Of a stretch of 6,165 nucleotides of DNA, positions 6,136 to 6,165 are shown piece after piece. How positions within the stretch are numbered: position 1 is the stretch's first letter; the number at the start of each line of letters is the position of its first letter. The DNA is from Bacteroidales bacterium (GTDB lineage: Bacteria > Bacteroidota > Bacteroidia > Bacteroidales > Muribaculaceae), in assembly GCA_004554255.1 (NCBI GenBank), contig SFNC01000149.1:1-6165 (forward strand), given 5' to 3'. Under the pieces are notes generated by a model that was given only the letters and a program-made list of their open reading frames with translations, searched no databases and was not told the DNA's origin. A program made the position numbers and the translations under genes.

Positions 6136-6165
6136 TATGTGATTTTTTAGGTTTCAGACAACAAA

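Overview
The window looks like an ordinary chromosomal stretch of a Bacteroidales bacterium, quite possibly a Muribaculaceae-type gut commensal. The family-level guess is inference. It rests on protein style, moderately high GC in the genes, mostly absent Shine-Dalgarno sequences, AT-rich gene starts, and intergenic boxes that fit the Bacteroidetes promoter pattern (-33 TTTG, -7 TAnnTTTG). All four convincing genes are on the minus strand, so transcription runs from right to left.

Layout from right (upstream) to left (downstream): (1) ychF (6135-5032), a complete Obg-family ATPase/GTPase with a C-terminal TGS domain. (2) After 45 nt, a cardiolipin synthase/phospholipase D family gene (4986-3535) with two membrane segments and two intact HKD motifs. 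(3) A 190-nt intergenic region (3345-3534) holding a 108-nt imperfect palindrome (3405-3512). Each end of it carries a Bacteroidetes -7-like box reading inward, and a small AT-rich hairpin lies next to the cls stop codon. (4) A compact HD-domain phosphohydrolase gene (3344-2715). (5) Only 5 nt later, a secreted S9-family serine peptidase (2709-280), probably translationally coupled to the HD gene. (6) A 279-nt left-hand non-coding region. It holds a long imperfect hairpin (144-270) that could be a structured RNA, then an intrinsic terminator (91-131) that ends the minus-strand operon and may work in both directions, and a second perfect hairpin (69-93). Nothing recognisable is seen in 1-68.

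The genes form two likely transcription units, ychF-cls and HD-S9. They are housekeeping or envelope-type functions (translation-associated NTPase, membrane phospholipid synthesis, metal-dependent phosphohydrolase, extracytoplasmic peptidase) with no obvious shared pathway. I see no mobile element genes, CRISPR array, defence system, tRNA or rRNA. The material worth a second look is non-coding: the palindrome with convergent promoter-like ends, and the long hairpin beyond the S9 gene.
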